64,000 nt of DNA from Mixta hanseatica (GCF_023517775.1 NZ_CP082904.1:2790001-2854000), one strand, 5' to 3'; shown: positions 31,448 through 40,900, counted from the first letter of the stretch. Made by a program: numbers and translations. The notes: generated by a model not told the origin, from the letters alone.

Positions 31448-32869
31448 ATGAAACGCATTGTTTTGCCAGTGGGATTATTGCTTGCAACGCTGGCGGCCGC
31501 ACCATTTAGCTCCGCCAGCGAAGGCGGTCAGCCTAAAACGATTAAATCCATCTGGATTAATCCTTTCATGATTATGCGCCTGAATAATCATATCAATATG
31601 GTCAGCAACGTGACTTTTAGCGATGGGCAGCTGGTACAGCGCTGGACGGCGGTCGACTGCACTCAACGGCAGGGTTATCGCCTCTACTGGGATATGCTGG
31701 ACAGTGAAGGGCAAACCGGGCACCGCTTTTACGGCGACAGCCTGGCGCATTATGCACCGCCGCAGCCCAGCCATGAAACCACGCCGGAGCAGATCGCACA
31801 GCTGTGCGGCAGCAAGTTAAAAGAGACCGACTGGGTTTACGTAGAAAAAAAGAACAGCTGGGACACGCCGACGCTGCTTGACCGTGCCAACATTGTTCGC
31901 GTCGGCGATAATCTGATCGTTAAGATCGGCTACGGCTACGATAAGATCAGCTGGGATCCACCTTATGATGCCCCCTTTGATTTAAAGATCGAACAGCATT
32001 TATATAACTGCACATCACGGGTTGATAAGGTTATCGGCGCGCTGGATGTCGATCCGCAGGGTTACGTCACCGACAGCCTGATAGATAAACAGGTGATACG
32101 TCGCGCCAGCAGTTTTGAGAGCACACCCGCCACGCTCAACGCCTTTAATAAAATCTGTCAGTTACAAGACGGCGATGATTTCAGCGGGTTAGGACGCTAT
32201 GTTAGTAAAAAAGGCAAAAAGGCTGACGAGGTTCTCGGCCCGATGATGCCGCAGTTCGACGATAACCAGACGCAATGGCTGGATCGCTTTCCGCTGGATG
32301 CGGCAGTGATACAGAAAGCGCAAACGCTGGTAAAAGGCTGGGCAATGCCGAAGTTCCAGCGCCTTAGCTGGACCGAAACCAGCAGCACAGGCGACAAAGT
32401 AAGCTACAGAATGGATGCACGTGCCGATGGGCTGGTGGTACGTCTGGATGACTATCGCCTGTTTAAAGCGCAGCGCATTATGGTTGCGAACAGCATTCAG
32501 ATGCAGTCCGCTCTTTCCATCAGCGCCCTGCCCAATCAAACCCAAACGCTTGAGACTACGCTGCGTTTCCCGCTTTATCAGGGGCAGCGCTACGTTACCA
32601 CGGTAAAAAACAGCGAGCTGGGCGAGAAGAAAAAGATCAATACGCTGATCGAGTCCTGCATCGTGGAGGATAAAGAGGATGCCCACACGCTGAATCCCGC
32701 CTTTCGCGGCAGTTACTGGCGGGTACGCTGTGAGCAGCGCGGCGGTGATGATAATGTCACTACGGTTTCCGCTTTTTTAACCGACCTGAATATTTTCCTG
32801 CCGCTAGAACGCAGCGATAAAGGGAAAAACCAGCGGTATACACTAAGCGAGGTGACGCTGCGCCGCTGA
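31448..32869 (+). CDS. Unrecognised exported protein, 473 residues
   Basis: I do not recognise this family. A clear Sec signal peptide (KR, hydrophobic 5-17, cleavage near SSAS about 24) is followed by a 450-residue soluble-looking chain rich in aromatic and charged residues. There are six mature cysteines (for example in VDCTQ, QLCGS, NCTSR, KICQL, ESCIV, RCEQR), consistent with three disulfides in the periplasm. No further membrane segment or lipobox. The start follows GGGACTGAAGT. It shares a short divergent promoter region with the YnfC-like gene, and both sit between nfo and fruA, where E. coli has unrelated genes. Confidence 0.8.
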   Translation: MKRIVLPVGLLLATLAAAPFSSASEGGQPKTIKSIWINPFMIMRLNNHINMVSNVTFSDGQLVQRWTAVDCTQRQGYRLYWDMLDSEGQTGHRFYGDSLAHYAPPQPSHETTPEQIAQLCGSKLKETDWVYVEKKNSWDTPTLLDRANIVRVGDNLIVKIGYGYDKISWDPPYDAPFDLKIEQHLYNCTSRVDKVIGALDVDPQGYVTDSLIDKQVIRRASSFESTPATLNAFNKICQLQDGDDFSGLGRYVSKKGKKADEVLGPMMPQFDDNQTQWLDRFPLDAAVIQKAQTLVKGWAMPKFQRLSWTETSSTGDKVSYRMDARADGLVVRLDDYRLFKAQRIMVANSIQMQSALSISALPNQTQTLETTLRFPLYQGQRYVTTVKNSELGEKKKINTLIESCIVEDKEDAHTLNPAFRGSYWRVRCEQRGGDDNVTTVSAFLTDLNIFLPLERSDKGKNQRYTLSEVTLRR

Positions 32870-32915
32870 GGCCGGACGCCCGTACAGACCGGCACCTAAC
32901 GCAAAGCCGGGGCAT

Positions 32916-33004
32916 GCAGGCAGAAGAGTAAAGCGTCCCGCGCCACGGACGGCGCGGGCCGAGCCGTCAGGGATGACGTTTTTGCGTCTTTACGATCGGC
33001 CTGC
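32916..33004 (-). repeat. Dispersed intergenic repeat, copy 2 (inverted relative to copy 1)
   Basis: Reverse complement of the element at 4794-4884: GCCGATCGTAAA, AAAACGTCATCCCTGA, then a hairpin CCCGCGCC/GGCGCGGG whose loop differs, then a TTTACTCTT-like end. Found 3' of the unrecognised exported gene, as copy 1 is 3' of metG. Confidence 0.75.
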
Positions 33005-33033
33005 ATGTCCCGTGCGATCACCTTACCAGAAAC

Positions 33034-33061
33034 AAAAAAGCCAGCCCGCAGGCTGGCTTTT
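33034..33061 (-). terminator. fru operon terminator (bidirectional)
   Basis: AAAAAGCCAGCC-CGCA-GGCTGGCTTTTT, perfectly symmetrical, 20 bases after the fruA stop. Runs of A and T on both sides let it stop transcription from either direction. Confidence 0.9.
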
Positions 33062-33080
33062 GACTACCCTGAACCCTGAC

Positions 33081-34787
33081 TCAGGCTTTCGCCAGTTCAG
33101 CCTCAGGACGTTTCAGCACCGCGTAAGAGACGCCTGCCAGCACCGTACCCACCACAATCGCCAGCAGATAACCCAGCACCGGCGTAATCGCGCCCGGGAT
33201 TAGCAGCACGAACAGACCGCCGTGCGGCGCCATCAGTTTCGCGCCCACCATCATCGAGATAGCGCCGGTTACCGCACCGCCAACGATACAGCAAGGCAGA
33301 ACGCGCATCGGATCGCGAGCGGCAAACGGGATAGCGCCTTCGGAAATAAAGCACAGCCCCAGCACCAGCGCCGCTTTACCGCCCTCCTGCTGACCTTTGT
33401 TAAATTTCCGGCGCGCCAGCAGCGTCGCTACGCCCATCGCCAGCGGCGGCACCATGCCGGCGGCCATAATCGCCGCCATCGGCGCATAGGTTTGCGAACT
33501 GAGCAGACCTACGCCGAAGGCATAGGCGACTTTGTTAATCGGGCCACCCATATCGGCGCACATCATACCACCGAGGATCGCACCCAGCAGCACCGCATTC
33601 GCCGTACCCATATTGCCCAGCCAGTGCGTCAGGCCTTCCATGATTTTCGCTACCGGCGTACCGACCACGTAAATCATCAGCAGACCGGTAATCAGACTGG
33701 CCACCAGCGGAATAATTAATATTGGCTTCAGCGCCTCCATACTCTGCGGCAGCTTCACCTTACTGCTCAGAAACTTCGCGGCGTAACCGGCAATAAAACC
33801 GGCGATAATGCCGCCAAGGAAACCGGCGTTAATCGAACTGGCCAGCATCCCGCCGATCAGGCCCGGCGTCAGGCCAGGACGGTCGGCAATAGAGAAAGCG
33901 ATAAAGCCTGCCAGCACCGGCACCATCAGAGCAAAAGCGGTGCCGCCGCCGATCTGCATCAGCGCCGCCGCCAGCGTGCCCTGCTCTTTAAAGGCGGTGA
34001 TACCAAAAGCGAAGGACAGCGCAATCGACAGGCCGCCCGCCACCACCATTGGCAGCATATAGGAAACGCCGGTCAGCAGATGGCGATAGGCTCCGGCGCG
34101 CTCCTGCTGTTCGCCGTCGTTAGCCGCACCCGACGCGTTGCCTTTCGGCTGATAAGGACGCGCTTCAGCCAGCGCTTTATCAAACTCCTGCGCGGTTTTC
34201 TTCAGCGCCAGGCCGGTAGAGGTGCGATACATCGGCTTGCCGGCAAATTTTGCCAGATCCACTTCAATATCCGCCGCCACGATCACCAGATCGGCGTCGG
34301 CGACTTCCTGCGGCGTAATCGGGTTGCCCGCGCCGACCGAGCCGCGCGTTTCCACTTTTACCCACCAGCCGCGTTTTTTCGCTTCAGTTTCAATCGCTTC
34401 GGCGGCCATAAAAGTATGGGCTACGCCGGTTGGGCAGGCGGTAACCGCCACAATACGTTTTGCCCCGCTGGCGGCAACATCAGCCGTTGCCGGCGCCGCA
34501 ATCGGCTCGGCAGCCGGAGCCTGCCAGGGTTTTGCTTCCGCTTTAGCGCGGGTCAGGAAAGCCTGCGGATCGCGCAGCGCCTGCGCCGCTTCGCCCAGCC
34601 ATACCGCTTTGCCATTCAGCGCGCTGTCTGTGGGCTGCTTGTTGCCCAGCACAATAACCAGCTCAGCATCGGCAGGGTTTTCCACCAGCGCCAGGCCAGA
34701 CTTGCCCGCCGCCGCCGCGATAAGTTGTTTTGCCATATAACCGGAGGCCAGCCCCAGCGAAGGATCTGTAATCAGCAGCGTTTTCAT
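33081..34787 (-). CDS. fruA: PTS fructose transporter EIIB'BC
   Basis: Membrane component of the fructose phosphotransferase system, 568 residues (E. coli 563). Order: degenerate EIIB' (1-85), Ala/Pro-rich linker, EIIB (about 108-205) with phospho-acceptor C118 in VTACPTGVAHT, then EIIC (about 230-560) with eight or more helices. Imports fructose as fructose-1-phosphate. Last gene of fruBKA. Confidence 0.98.
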   Translation of the reverse strand: MKTLLITDPSLGLASGYMAKQLIAAAAGKSGLALVENPADAELVIVLGNKQPTDSALNGKAVWLGEAAQALRDPQAFLTRAKAEAKPWQAPAAEPIAAPATADVAASGAKRIVAVTACPTGVAHTFMAAEAIETEAKKRGWWVKVETRGSVGAGNPITPQEVADADLVIVAADIEVDLAKFAGKPMYRTSTGLALKKTAQEFDKALAEARPYQPKGNASGAANDGEQQERAGAYRHLLTGVSYMLPMVVAGGLSIALSFAFGITAFKEQGTLAAALMQIGGGTAFALMVPVLAGFIAFSIADRPGLTPGLIGGMLASSINAGFLGGIIAGFIAGYAAKFLSSKVKLPQSMEALKPILIIPLVASLITGLLMIYVVGTPVAKIMEGLTHWLGNMGTANAVLLGAILGGMMCADMGGPINKVAYAFGVGLLSSQTYAPMAAIMAAGMVPPLAMGVATLLARRKFNKGQQEGGKAALVLGLCFISEGAIPFAARDPMRVLPCCIVGGAVTGAISMMVGAKLMAPHGGLFVLLIPGAITPVLGYLLAIVVGTVLAGVSYAVLKRPEAELAKA

Positions 34788-34803
34788 TCTACCTCTCCTG
34801 CTG

Positions 34804-35742
34804 TCAGTTAAAGGGTTTCAGGTCGACGCGCGCCATCATCGCGGCCAACTGAGTACGATCGGTTACGCCTACATTGCTTTGACTGACCGCCAGTGCGGCG
34901 ACAGCGGTAGCCAGACGCAGAGTATGTTCGCTTGATTCGCGCATTAGCAGGCCGTAGATCAGCCCGCCGACCATCGAATCGCCCGCGCCTACGGTGCTAA
35001 CCACTTCACAGGCAGGCGGCTTCGCGATCCATTCTCCGGAGGCGTTAACCCACAGCGCGCCTTCCGCGCCCAGCGAAATCACCACGTGAGCGATGCCCTG
35101 TTCGCGCAGCGCGTGCGCCGCTTCGATAACATCTTCAAGCGTAGGCAGCTTACGTCCGGCCCAAATTTCCAGCTCGCGACGATTCGGTTTCACCAGCCAT
35201 GGCGCGGCTTTCAGCCCGGCGACCAGCGCTTCGCGGCTGCTGTCGAAAATGATGCATGGGCACTGAGTGCGCAGATCGCTCATCCAGCGGGTAAAGGCGT
35301 CCGGCGCCACGCCAGCAGGCAGGCTGCCGCTTACGCAGACCATATCGAACTGGCCCAGCCAGGTCAGAGAATCGGCGGTAAAGCGTTCCCAGTCCTGGGC
35401 GCTGACGTCGAAACCGGAAAAGTTCAGGTCGGTGACTTCGCCATCTTTTTCGGTCAGCTTAACGTTGATACGCGTACGGCCCGGCACGACCTGAAAACGG
35501 TTGGCGATGCCCAGTTCGCTAAACAGATGCTGGAAGCCGTCCTGATTTTCTTTCCCCAGGAAACCGCCAACGGTGACGTCAATGCCCAGATCTTTCAGCA
35601 CTTTCGCTACGTTAATACCTTTGCCGGCAGCGTGCAGACCGGTGGTTTTCACCAGGTTAACTTCACCACGCTCGATTTCCGGGCAGTAACCTACCAGGTC
35701 ATAGGCCGGATTTAGCGTAATGGTTGCGACGCGTCTGCTCAT
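34804..35742 (-). CDS. fruK: 1-phosphofructokinase
   Basis: PfkB-family sugar kinase, 312 residues as in E. coli, converting fructose-1-phosphate to fructose-1,6-bisphosphate. The N-terminal [10 protein letters not shown], the G-rich substrate loop [16 protein letters not shown] and the C-terminal anion hole/catalytic [12 protein letters not shown] (about 250-261, Asp base) are present. Its ATG overlaps the fruB stop by four bases, indicating coupling, and fruA follows 16 bases later. FruK also interacts with Cra in E. coli. Confidence 0.98.
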   Translation of the reverse strand: MSRRVATITLNPAYDLVGYCPEIERGEVNLVKTTGLHAAGKGINVAKVLKDLGIDVTVGGFLGKENQDGFQHLFSELGIANRFQVVPGRTRINVKLTEKDGEVTDLNFSGFDVSAQDWERFTADSLTWLGQFDMVCVSGSLPAGVAPDAFTRWMSDLRTQCPCIIFDSSREALVAGLKAAPWLVKPNRRELEIWAGRKLPTLEDVIEAAHALREQGIAHVVISLGAEGALWVNASGEWIAKPPACEVVSTVGAGDSMVGGLIYGLLMRESSEHTLRLATAVAALAVSQSNVGVTDRTQLAAMMARVDLKPFN

Positions 35743-36872
35743 GCTGCCCCCTCGCCCAGGCCACTGTTAATGGCCTCTTCAATCGCATTCAGCGCCTGCT
35801 GCGCATCTTCGCCGCTGGCGGTGAAGCGCAGGCGATGACCTTTTTTCACGCCCAGCGCGACCACTTTCATCAGGCTGCGACCGTTGGCCGGCTTACCGCT
35901 GCCGTCCAGGTTGGTGATAGTGACGTCACAGTTAAATTGTTTGATGACGCTCACCAGCGCGGTGCCCGGACGGGCATGCAGACCATGTTCGTTGCGGATG
36001 ATAAATTCCGCCGTCAGCACATCCGCCTGCTCATCCACTTCGCTGGTTAACAGCGCCAGAACGCCTGCGGCGTCGGCCTTCAGCAGCCGTTCCGCTTTAT
36101 TTTTCAGCAGCAGGTCGCTCAAATAGTTGAGCACCTGCAACGGTTTATCATCGGCTACCGCAACGGTTACCAGCATCGCTGCTGTTTCGCCTTCAACGTC
36201 AAACGGCTGTGCGGCGCGGCTGACCGCCACGGCGCTGCCCAGATTGCCGTCGGTGCTGTCGTTCAGCCAGATGCCCTGGCCCAGGTTCAGCGGCTTCGCA
36301 CCGATAACCTGCGCGACAAAGCGCGCATCGACCGCGCCGGCCTGCTGTAGGCGGCCCGCATTAAGCGCCTGCAGCGTCATCAGATCGCTGGCGTTGACAT
36401 CAACGGCGATCAGCGAGGTATCAAATTTGAATTCGCTGCCCTGCTTCTCGCCCATCAGCAGGCTGCGCAGCTCTTCAGCGGAGTCGGTCGTTCTTAATTG
36501 CGCTGCGACATCATCATCACTCAGCACATGGGTCAGCTGACGCAGCAGCGCCAGATGCTCATCGGAGCGGGCGGCGATGCCGATTACCACATACGCGGTT
36601 TGATCCTCACCCCAACTGATGCCCTGCGGAAACTGAAATACCTGGACGCCGGTTTGCTGAACCAGGTCGCGGGTATCGGTGGTGCCGTGAGGAATTGCGA
36701 TACCGTTGCCCAGATAAGTTGAAGTTTGTTGTTCGCGGGCCAGCATGCCATTGACATAGCCTTCGCCAACGTTGCCAGCGGCGGTCAACGCAGCGGCGAC
36801 CTGACGAATAGCCTCTTCTTTATTACCGGCTGTCTGCCCTGGATGGATAGCCTTGATATCAAGCTGGAACAT
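35739..36872 (-). CDS. fruB: PTS fructose EIIA-FPr (diphosphoryl transfer protein)
   Basis: Cytoplasmic phosphocarrier of 377 residues (E. coli 376): EIIA domain with H62 in IAIPHGTTD, a central module (about 150-270), and a C-terminal HPr-like FPr domain with H299 in [10 protein letters not shown]. It passes phosphate from enzyme I to FruA. The ATG at 36872 matches E. coli, and the upstream open frame to 36944 is in the regulatory region with the Cra boxes. Confidence 0.97.
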   Translation of the reverse strand: MFQLDIKAIHPGQTAGNKEEAIRQVAAALTAAGNVGEGYVNGMLAREQQTSTYLGNGIAIPHGTTDTRDLVQQTGVQVFQFPQGISWGEDQTAYVVIGIAARSDEHLALLRQLTHVLSDDDVAAQLRTTDSAEELRSLLMGEKQGSEFKFDTSLIAVDVNASDLMTLQALNAGRLQQAGAVDARFVAQVIGAKPLNLGQGIWLNDSTDGNLGSAVAVSRAAQPFDVEGETAAMLVTVAVADDKPLQVLNYLSDLLLKNKAERLLKADAAGVLALLTSEVDEQADVLTAEFIIRNEHGLHARPGTALVSVIKQFNCDVTITNLDGSGKPANGRSLMKVVALGVKKGHRLRFTASGEDAQQALNAIEEAINSGLGEGAA

Positions 36873-36894
36873 AGTTCTCCTCTCCTGCCGAAAT

Positions 36895-36974
36895 TGAATC
36901 GTTTCAGCTGCATTGAGAAAAAAAGCGTTATCCCATGCCAACATTAACTACCGAGATAACGCTGAAACGTTTCA
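36895..36974 (-). promoter_or_regulatory. fruB control region: two Cra (FruR) operators
   Basis: TGAATCGTTTCA (36895-36906) and the perfect palindrome TGAAACGTTTCA (36963-36974) both match the Cra operator. E. coli fruB also has two. Between them is an extra inverted repeat, AGCGTTATC (36924-36932) and GATAACGCT (36955-36963), whose right arm touches the upstream Cra box. Fructose-1-phosphate released by FruA would lift repression. Confidence 0.85.
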
Positions 36975-37222
36975 ATCAGTGTGGAGCAGAGTCACGTTTG
37001 TGCGCAAGTTATGTCTGAATCGGCGTAGCATATTTTTGAAGCAACGCACATTTCATTTACGTTTTCAGAATAATTCGGCGGCAAAGCTGACGGCGTCGCT
37101 GACGACAACGGGAAATTATCGATCGTCTTCAGCAGTCATCAGCAAAGGATAATAAAGCGGCGCGACAGCCGGTTGAAAAGAGGTTTACGTCGGGCAGACG
37201 CAGGCGGGTAGCCTAATGGGGA

Positions 37223-37477
37223 TCAGGGGGCGGTAGCCGCTTCCAGGATTAACAACCAGGTCAGCGCCTGTTCGCGCGACGCGCCGCACATTTCAGCCGA
37301 GGGCTGTAGTCCGGCGCAGACTTTCGGACGCAGCGGCGAAGCGAATATTTTACAGCGCTGCTGCTCATCCAGCTGGACACAGGGCGTATTGGCCGGTTTG
37401 CCGTGCGGCATCCCGGGAATGGGTGATGAGATGGACGGCGCTGTACAACAGGCCCCACAACCGCTACGACATTCCAT
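37223..37477 (-). CDS. yeiW: YeiW, UPF0153 cysteine-cluster protein
   Basis: Small YkgJ-family protein of 84 residues, same length as E. coli YeiW. Conserved cysteines in [34 protein letters not shown] and MCGA suggest a metal or Fe-S site. Function unknown. The ATG at 37477 was chosen because the conserved domain begins with MECR. Divergent from yeiP. Confidence 0.92.
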   Translation of the reverse strand: MECRSGCGACCTAPSISSPIPGMPHGKPANTPCVQLDEQQRCKIFASPLRPKVCAGLQPSAEMCGASREQALTWLLILEAATAP

Positions 37478-37627
37478 ACTACTCTCCCGCTGAAAACCTG
37501 GCGACAATAGCAGTCCGTTACGGGAATTGCTATCTGCCCGCTAAAAATCACTGCGGGATCTTGCCTGCTCTGTTAGCCGGGAGTACTTTGTCGCGATTCT
37601 TAACGATACGATGCAGAGAGAGAATAG

Positions 37628-38200
37628 ATGCCAAAAGCTAACGAAATTAAACGCGGTATGGCCGTGACCTGGAACGGCAAGCTGCTGCTGGTTAAAGACA
37701 TTGATATTCAAAGCCCCAGCGCGCGCGGCGCGTCTACCTTATATAAAATGCGCTTTACCGATATCCGTACCGGAATGAAGGTCGAAGAACGTTTTAAAGG
37801 CGACGATATTCTTGATGCCATTTCACTGGTGCGCCGTTCCGTCACCTTCTCTTATGTGGATGGCGATGAATATGTCTTTATGGATGAAGAAGACTACACG
37901 CCTTACATCCTGAAGAAAGATCAGATCGAAGAAGAACTGTTGTTTATCCCTGAAGGCGGCATGCCGGGTATACAGGTATTGACGATGGATGGTCAGGTGT
38001 TGGCGCTTGAACTGCCGCAAACCGTCGATATGGAAATCGTAGATACTTCGCCGGGGATTAAAGGCGCATCAGCCAGCGCGCGCACCAAACCTGCCGTGAT
38101 GGCCACTGGCCTTTCCATTCAGGTGCCTGAATATCTCAGCAACGGCGATAAAATCCGTATCCATATCGCCGAACGCCGCTATATGGGGCGTGCAGACTAA
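37628..38200 (+). CDS. yeiP: Elongation factor P-like protein YeiP (EfpL)
   Basis: EF-P paralogue of 190 residues (same as E. coli): KOW-like N-domain and two OB domains. At the loop tip where EF-P carries a modified Lys it has R33 (SPSARGAST), the EfpL signature. EfpL relieves ribosome stalling at XPPX and other motifs. The start follows AGAGAGAATAG. Its stop is followed by an AT-rich palindrome. Confidence 0.96.
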   Translation: MPKANEIKRGMAVTWNGKLLLVKDIDIQSPSARGASTLYKMRFTDIRTGMKVEERFKGDDILDAISLVRRSVTFSYVDGDEYVFMDEEDYTPYILKKDQIEEELLFIPEGGMPGIQVLTMDGQVLALELPQTVDMEIVDTSPGIKGASASARTKPAVMATGLSIQVPEYLSNGDKIRIHIAERRYMGRAD

Positions 38201-38222
38201 CTTCAGCCTTGCGCCCGCCAAA

Positions 38223-38252
38223 CCAAATGTTACATTATAACATTTGGCTTTT
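38223..38252. terminator. AT-rich palindrome 3' of yeiP, terminator-like and Zur-box-like
   Basis: CCAAATGTTA (38223-38232), CATTA, TAACATTTGG (38238-38247), then CTTTT. As RNA this is a 10-bp stem with a T-tract between two convergent genes, so a terminator is the simplest reading. The core AAATGTTACATTATAACATTT also matches the gammaproteobacterial Zur operator at nearly every defined position. No promoter faces it at close range. Confidence 0.55.
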
Positions 38253-38541
38253 ATTGATAGCTAACGATAATCAGCCCCCGCTGCTGCTGGTTATCCAGCC
38301 AGAGCAGTTCAGTTTGCACGCTTTGCTCCGCCAGCCAGGCGCGGGTAAAGCGCGCTAACGGCTGTGAGTGACGCAACCATTGGCCCTGACGGTAGCATTC
38401 ACTCTCTATTGCGCTCTGCGCCACGGCGATATGGCAGCCAGGCGTATTAAGCCTGCCGTAAAACATCAGCGTTCCGGCGCTGCTGCGGGCAGAAAGCGAT
38501 AATAAGGCTAATAATAAGGCCACGCCGATGCGGTATTTCAT
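38251..38541 (-). CDS. Small secreted pilin-like protein
   Basis: 96 residues with a signal peptide (MKYRIGVALLLALLSLSARSSA, cleavage about 22). The mature chain begins GTLMFYGRLNTPGC and ends GLIIVSYQ, recalling the first and last strands of type 1 fimbrial subunits, with two cysteines (PGCHI, SECYR) that could form the pilin-type disulfide. At about 74 mature residues it is too short for a full pilin. It stands alone, with no chaperone/usher genes nearby. The ATG at 38541 begins the signal peptide; a longer frame to 38628 is unlikely. Assignment weak. Confidence 0.6.
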   Translation of the reverse strand: MKYRIGVALLLALLSLSARSSAGTLMFYGRLNTPGCHIAVAQSAIESECYRQGQWLRHSQPLARFTRAWLAEQSVQTELLWLDNQQQRGLIIVSYQ

Positions 38542-38647
38542 GGTTGTTCCATCCCGATAGTTATTTCCTGGTAAATATATAATTAACGGCACCGCGTCAT
38601 TTTGTCGCAGCAGCAAAGGGCGAATCATTCATTAAAAGGAGATCTCT

Positions 38648-39631
38648 ATGATCCAGGTCAACCTGATTACCGGGTTTCTTGGCAGCGGCAAAACCACCAC
38701 GCTATTGCATTTACTGGCGCAGAAACCGGAAGGCGAAAACTGGGCCATCCTGGTGAATGAATTCGGCGAAATCGGCATTGACGGCGCGCTGCTGGCGGAA
38801 AGCGGCGCGGTGCTGAAAGAAATTCCCGGTGGCTGTATGTGTTGCGTTAACGGCCTGCCGATGCAGGTGGGGTTAAACATGCTGCTGCGTCAGCATCAGC
38901 TCGATCGGTTGCTGATCGAGCCCACCGGCCTTGGCCATCCTAAACAGATTCTCGATATGCTGAGCGCCGAGGTATATCAACCCTGGCTGAACATCCAGGC
39001 CTCGCTGACGCTGCTTGATCCGCGTCAGTTGAGCGATGAGCGCGTGCGTACCAATGAGAATTTCCGCGATCAGCTGGCCGCGGCGGATATTATCGTCGCC
39101 AATAAGCAAGATCGCTGGCAGCAGCAGGATCGTCAGGCGCTGGCGCAGTGGCAGAAGGACCAGCTGGGCGATCGGTTGCTGGTCTGTACCGAATATGGCC
39201 GCATCGATCCGACATTATTAGCGCAGCCGCGCCGTAACCTGCGCGCCCTGCCTCAGGGCGAAGCGCATCAGCACGCTCACCGAGACTCAGGCCTTGCCGC
39301 GTTACGGCTCGATCGCAATACGCGCTGGCGTCGGGCCTTTAATCAGGGCCAGGGGTACACTGCCTGCGGCTGGGCTTTTGACAGCGACACGCTGTTCGAT
39401 ACCATCGGCATTCTTGAATGGGCGCGTCTGGCCCCGGTGTCGCGGGTTAAAGGGGTGGTGCGCATTGCTGAAGGCGCGGTCAGTATTAATCGTCAGGGCG
39501 CCGATTTTCATATCGAAACGCGCCAGACGCCGCCGCCGGATAGCCGTATTGAAATTATTCACGACAGTGAAGCGGACTGGAATCAGCTCCAACGCGAGCT
39601 GTTGAAACTCCGTTTAAGCGATAAGCCCTAA
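38648..39631 (+). CDS. yeiR: YeiR, COG0523 zinc-binding GTPase
   Basis: G3E-family (CobW/COG0523) GTPase of 327 residues (E. coli YeiR 328). Walker A GFLGSGKTT at 9-17; the metal-binding CxCC motif is C63/C65/C66 (GGCMCC); NKQD is the guanine-specificity motif (about 154-157). The His-rich linker (AHQHAHRD) precedes the CobW C-terminal domain. E. coli YeiR is a zinc-stimulated GTPase thought to aid metal homeostasis. AAAAGGAG lies just before the ATG. Confidence 0.94.
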   Translation: MIQVNLITGFLGSGKTTTLLHLLAQKPEGENWAILVNEFGEIGIDGALLAESGAVLKEIPGGCMCCVNGLPMQVGLNMLLRQHQLDRLLIEPTGLGHPKQILDMLSAEVYQPWLNIQASLTLLDPRQLSDERVRTNENFRDQLAAADIIVANKQDRWQQQDRQALAQWQKDQLGDRLLVCTEYGRIDPTLLAQPRRNLRALPQGEAHQHAHRDSGLAALRLDRNTRWRRAFNQGQGYTACGWAFDSDTLFDTIGILEWARLAPVSRVKGVVRIAEGAVSINRQGADFHIETRQTPPPDSRIEIIHDSEADWNQLQRELLKLRLSDKP

Positions 39632-39669
39632 TCTATGCCGCTATTTTTGACCTTTGCTGCGAGTTCTAA

Positions 39670-40383
39670 ATGAACGCAAAACGTTTAGCGATTATTTTGC
39701 TGCTGAATCTGCTTGGGGTGGCGTTATTTTTATCCTGGTTCTTACCTGAGCATCACGGTGCCTGGTTCAACATCGATAAAGCGATCTTTTTCTGGTTTAA
39801 CCAGCATATGGCCACCAGCCATATCTTTGCCTTATTGCTGGCGATCACCAACTATCGCGGCTTTGACGCGGTATCGTTGCTGGCGATGGGCCTGCTTTAC
39901 TGGTCATACTGGCGGCGTGAAACGCCGGAAGGCCGTCGCCGCATGCTGGCGATCGGCGTCTGCATGCTGTTAACGGCAGTGGTGCTTAACCAGCTCGGCC
40001 ATCTGCTGCCGGTACAGCACGCCAGCCCAACGCTGTTTTTTGAGCAGGCTTATCGCGTCAGCGAGCTGACCGGCATTCCGGCGAAAGATGCCTCTAAAGA
40101 TAGCTTCCCGGGCGATCACGGCATGATGCTGATTATTTTTGCCTGCTTTATGCTGCGTTACTTTGGCAAAAGGGCTTTTGTCATGGCGCTGGTGATTGTG
40201 GTGCTGTTCTCGTTGCCGCGTATTATGGCGGGCGCGCACTGGTTTACCGATGTCGCTGTCGGCTCGCTCTCAGTCATGCTGGTGGGTCTGAGCTGGTGGT
40301 TGATAACTCCCGCCAGCGATGTTGTGGTTAACTGGCTGTGGCGCACGCTGCCGGGCAGATATAAACCCGGCCAGCCGCACTAA
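39670..40383 (+). CDS. lpxT: Lipid A 1-diphosphate synthase LpxT
   Basis: PAP2-superfamily inner-membrane enzyme, 237 residues as in E. coli LpxT (YeiU), transferring phosphate from undecaprenyl pyrophosphate to the lipid A 1-phosphate at the periplasmic face. Phosphatase motifs: KDASKDSFPGDHG (about 139-151; motif 2 SxxGDH-like) and RIMAGAHWFTDV (about 184-195; motif 3). Six predicted helices. Followed by a strong terminator. Confidence 0.95.
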   Translation: MNAKRLAIILLLNLLGVALFLSWFLPEHHGAWFNIDKAIFFWFNQHMATSHIFALLLAITNYRGFDAVSLLAMGLLYWSYWRRETPEGRRRMLAIGVCMLLTAVVLNQLGHLLPVQHASPTLFFEQAYRVSELTGIPAKDASKDSFPGDHGMMLIIFACFMLRYFGKRAFVMALVIVVLFSLPRIMAGAHWFTDVAVGSLSVMLVGLSWWLITPASDVVVNWLWRTLPGRYKPGQPH

Positions 40384-40410
40384 GCCTTCGCTGGCGCTTC
40401 GCACAAGGAA

Positions 40411-40447
40411 AAGCCCCGTCAGACTGTTGCTGACGGGGCTTTTTTTA
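40411..40447 (+). terminator. lpxT terminator
   Basis: AAGCCCCGTCA, loop, TGACGGGGCTT followed by TTTTTT, 28 bases after the lpxT stop. Confidence 0.93.
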
Positions 40448-40448
40448 T

Positions 40449-40900
40449 TTGATTATAATTAGCCTGCTAATCAGTAATACAACTGAAATAATTATCGCCT
40501 GCGCCCTGAATATTCGCTGCCCGCCCGGCCTGTCCAGTCTGCTTTTTCTGAAAAGCGAGGCCATCCGATAAATTGACCGTTTAAACGCCCTTTAATCCTG
40601 CCATTATTTGCTTAAATTTGTCGATAAAGTAACCAAATGGTTATGTATTGATTTCACATCAAAAAAACCTATAAAAAAGTGCGTAAAACCACTCGCCATG
40701 CGGCTTGCAATCGGTTAACCTCAGCCACAGCCCGGCAAAAGTCGTACGCAATGTGCGCTTCTGTAAATAAAAAGTGTGCGTATTTACACATTTTAAAGAT
40801 TCAGAAATTGTCTTATGTGCTGGGAGTATTTAATCTCGTGCCGTTTTGCTCATTAATCAGCGACCTCCGGTCGTAAGGACTTCAAGGGATAATAAACATA
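40449..40900 (+). promoter_or_regulatory. Long AT-rich mepS upstream region
   Basis: About 450 bases without a credible gene; a 65-codon open frame at 40679-40876 has no Shine-Dalgarno and an atypical composition. It must carry the mepS promoter and a leader. TGTGC-N6-ACACA at 40775-40790 resembles a CRP site weakly (8 of 10). AAGGGATAA precedes the mepS ATG. Confidence 0.45.

Noticed and set aside
36977..36994. Possible CRP site in the fruB upstream region
   Set aside because: Half-sites are spaced seven rather than six bases, with poor left arm; not convincing beside the clear Cra boxes.
40679..40876. 65-codon open frame upstream of mepS
   Set aside because: No Shine-Dalgarno, random-looking composition and no domain; lies in the probable promoter region.
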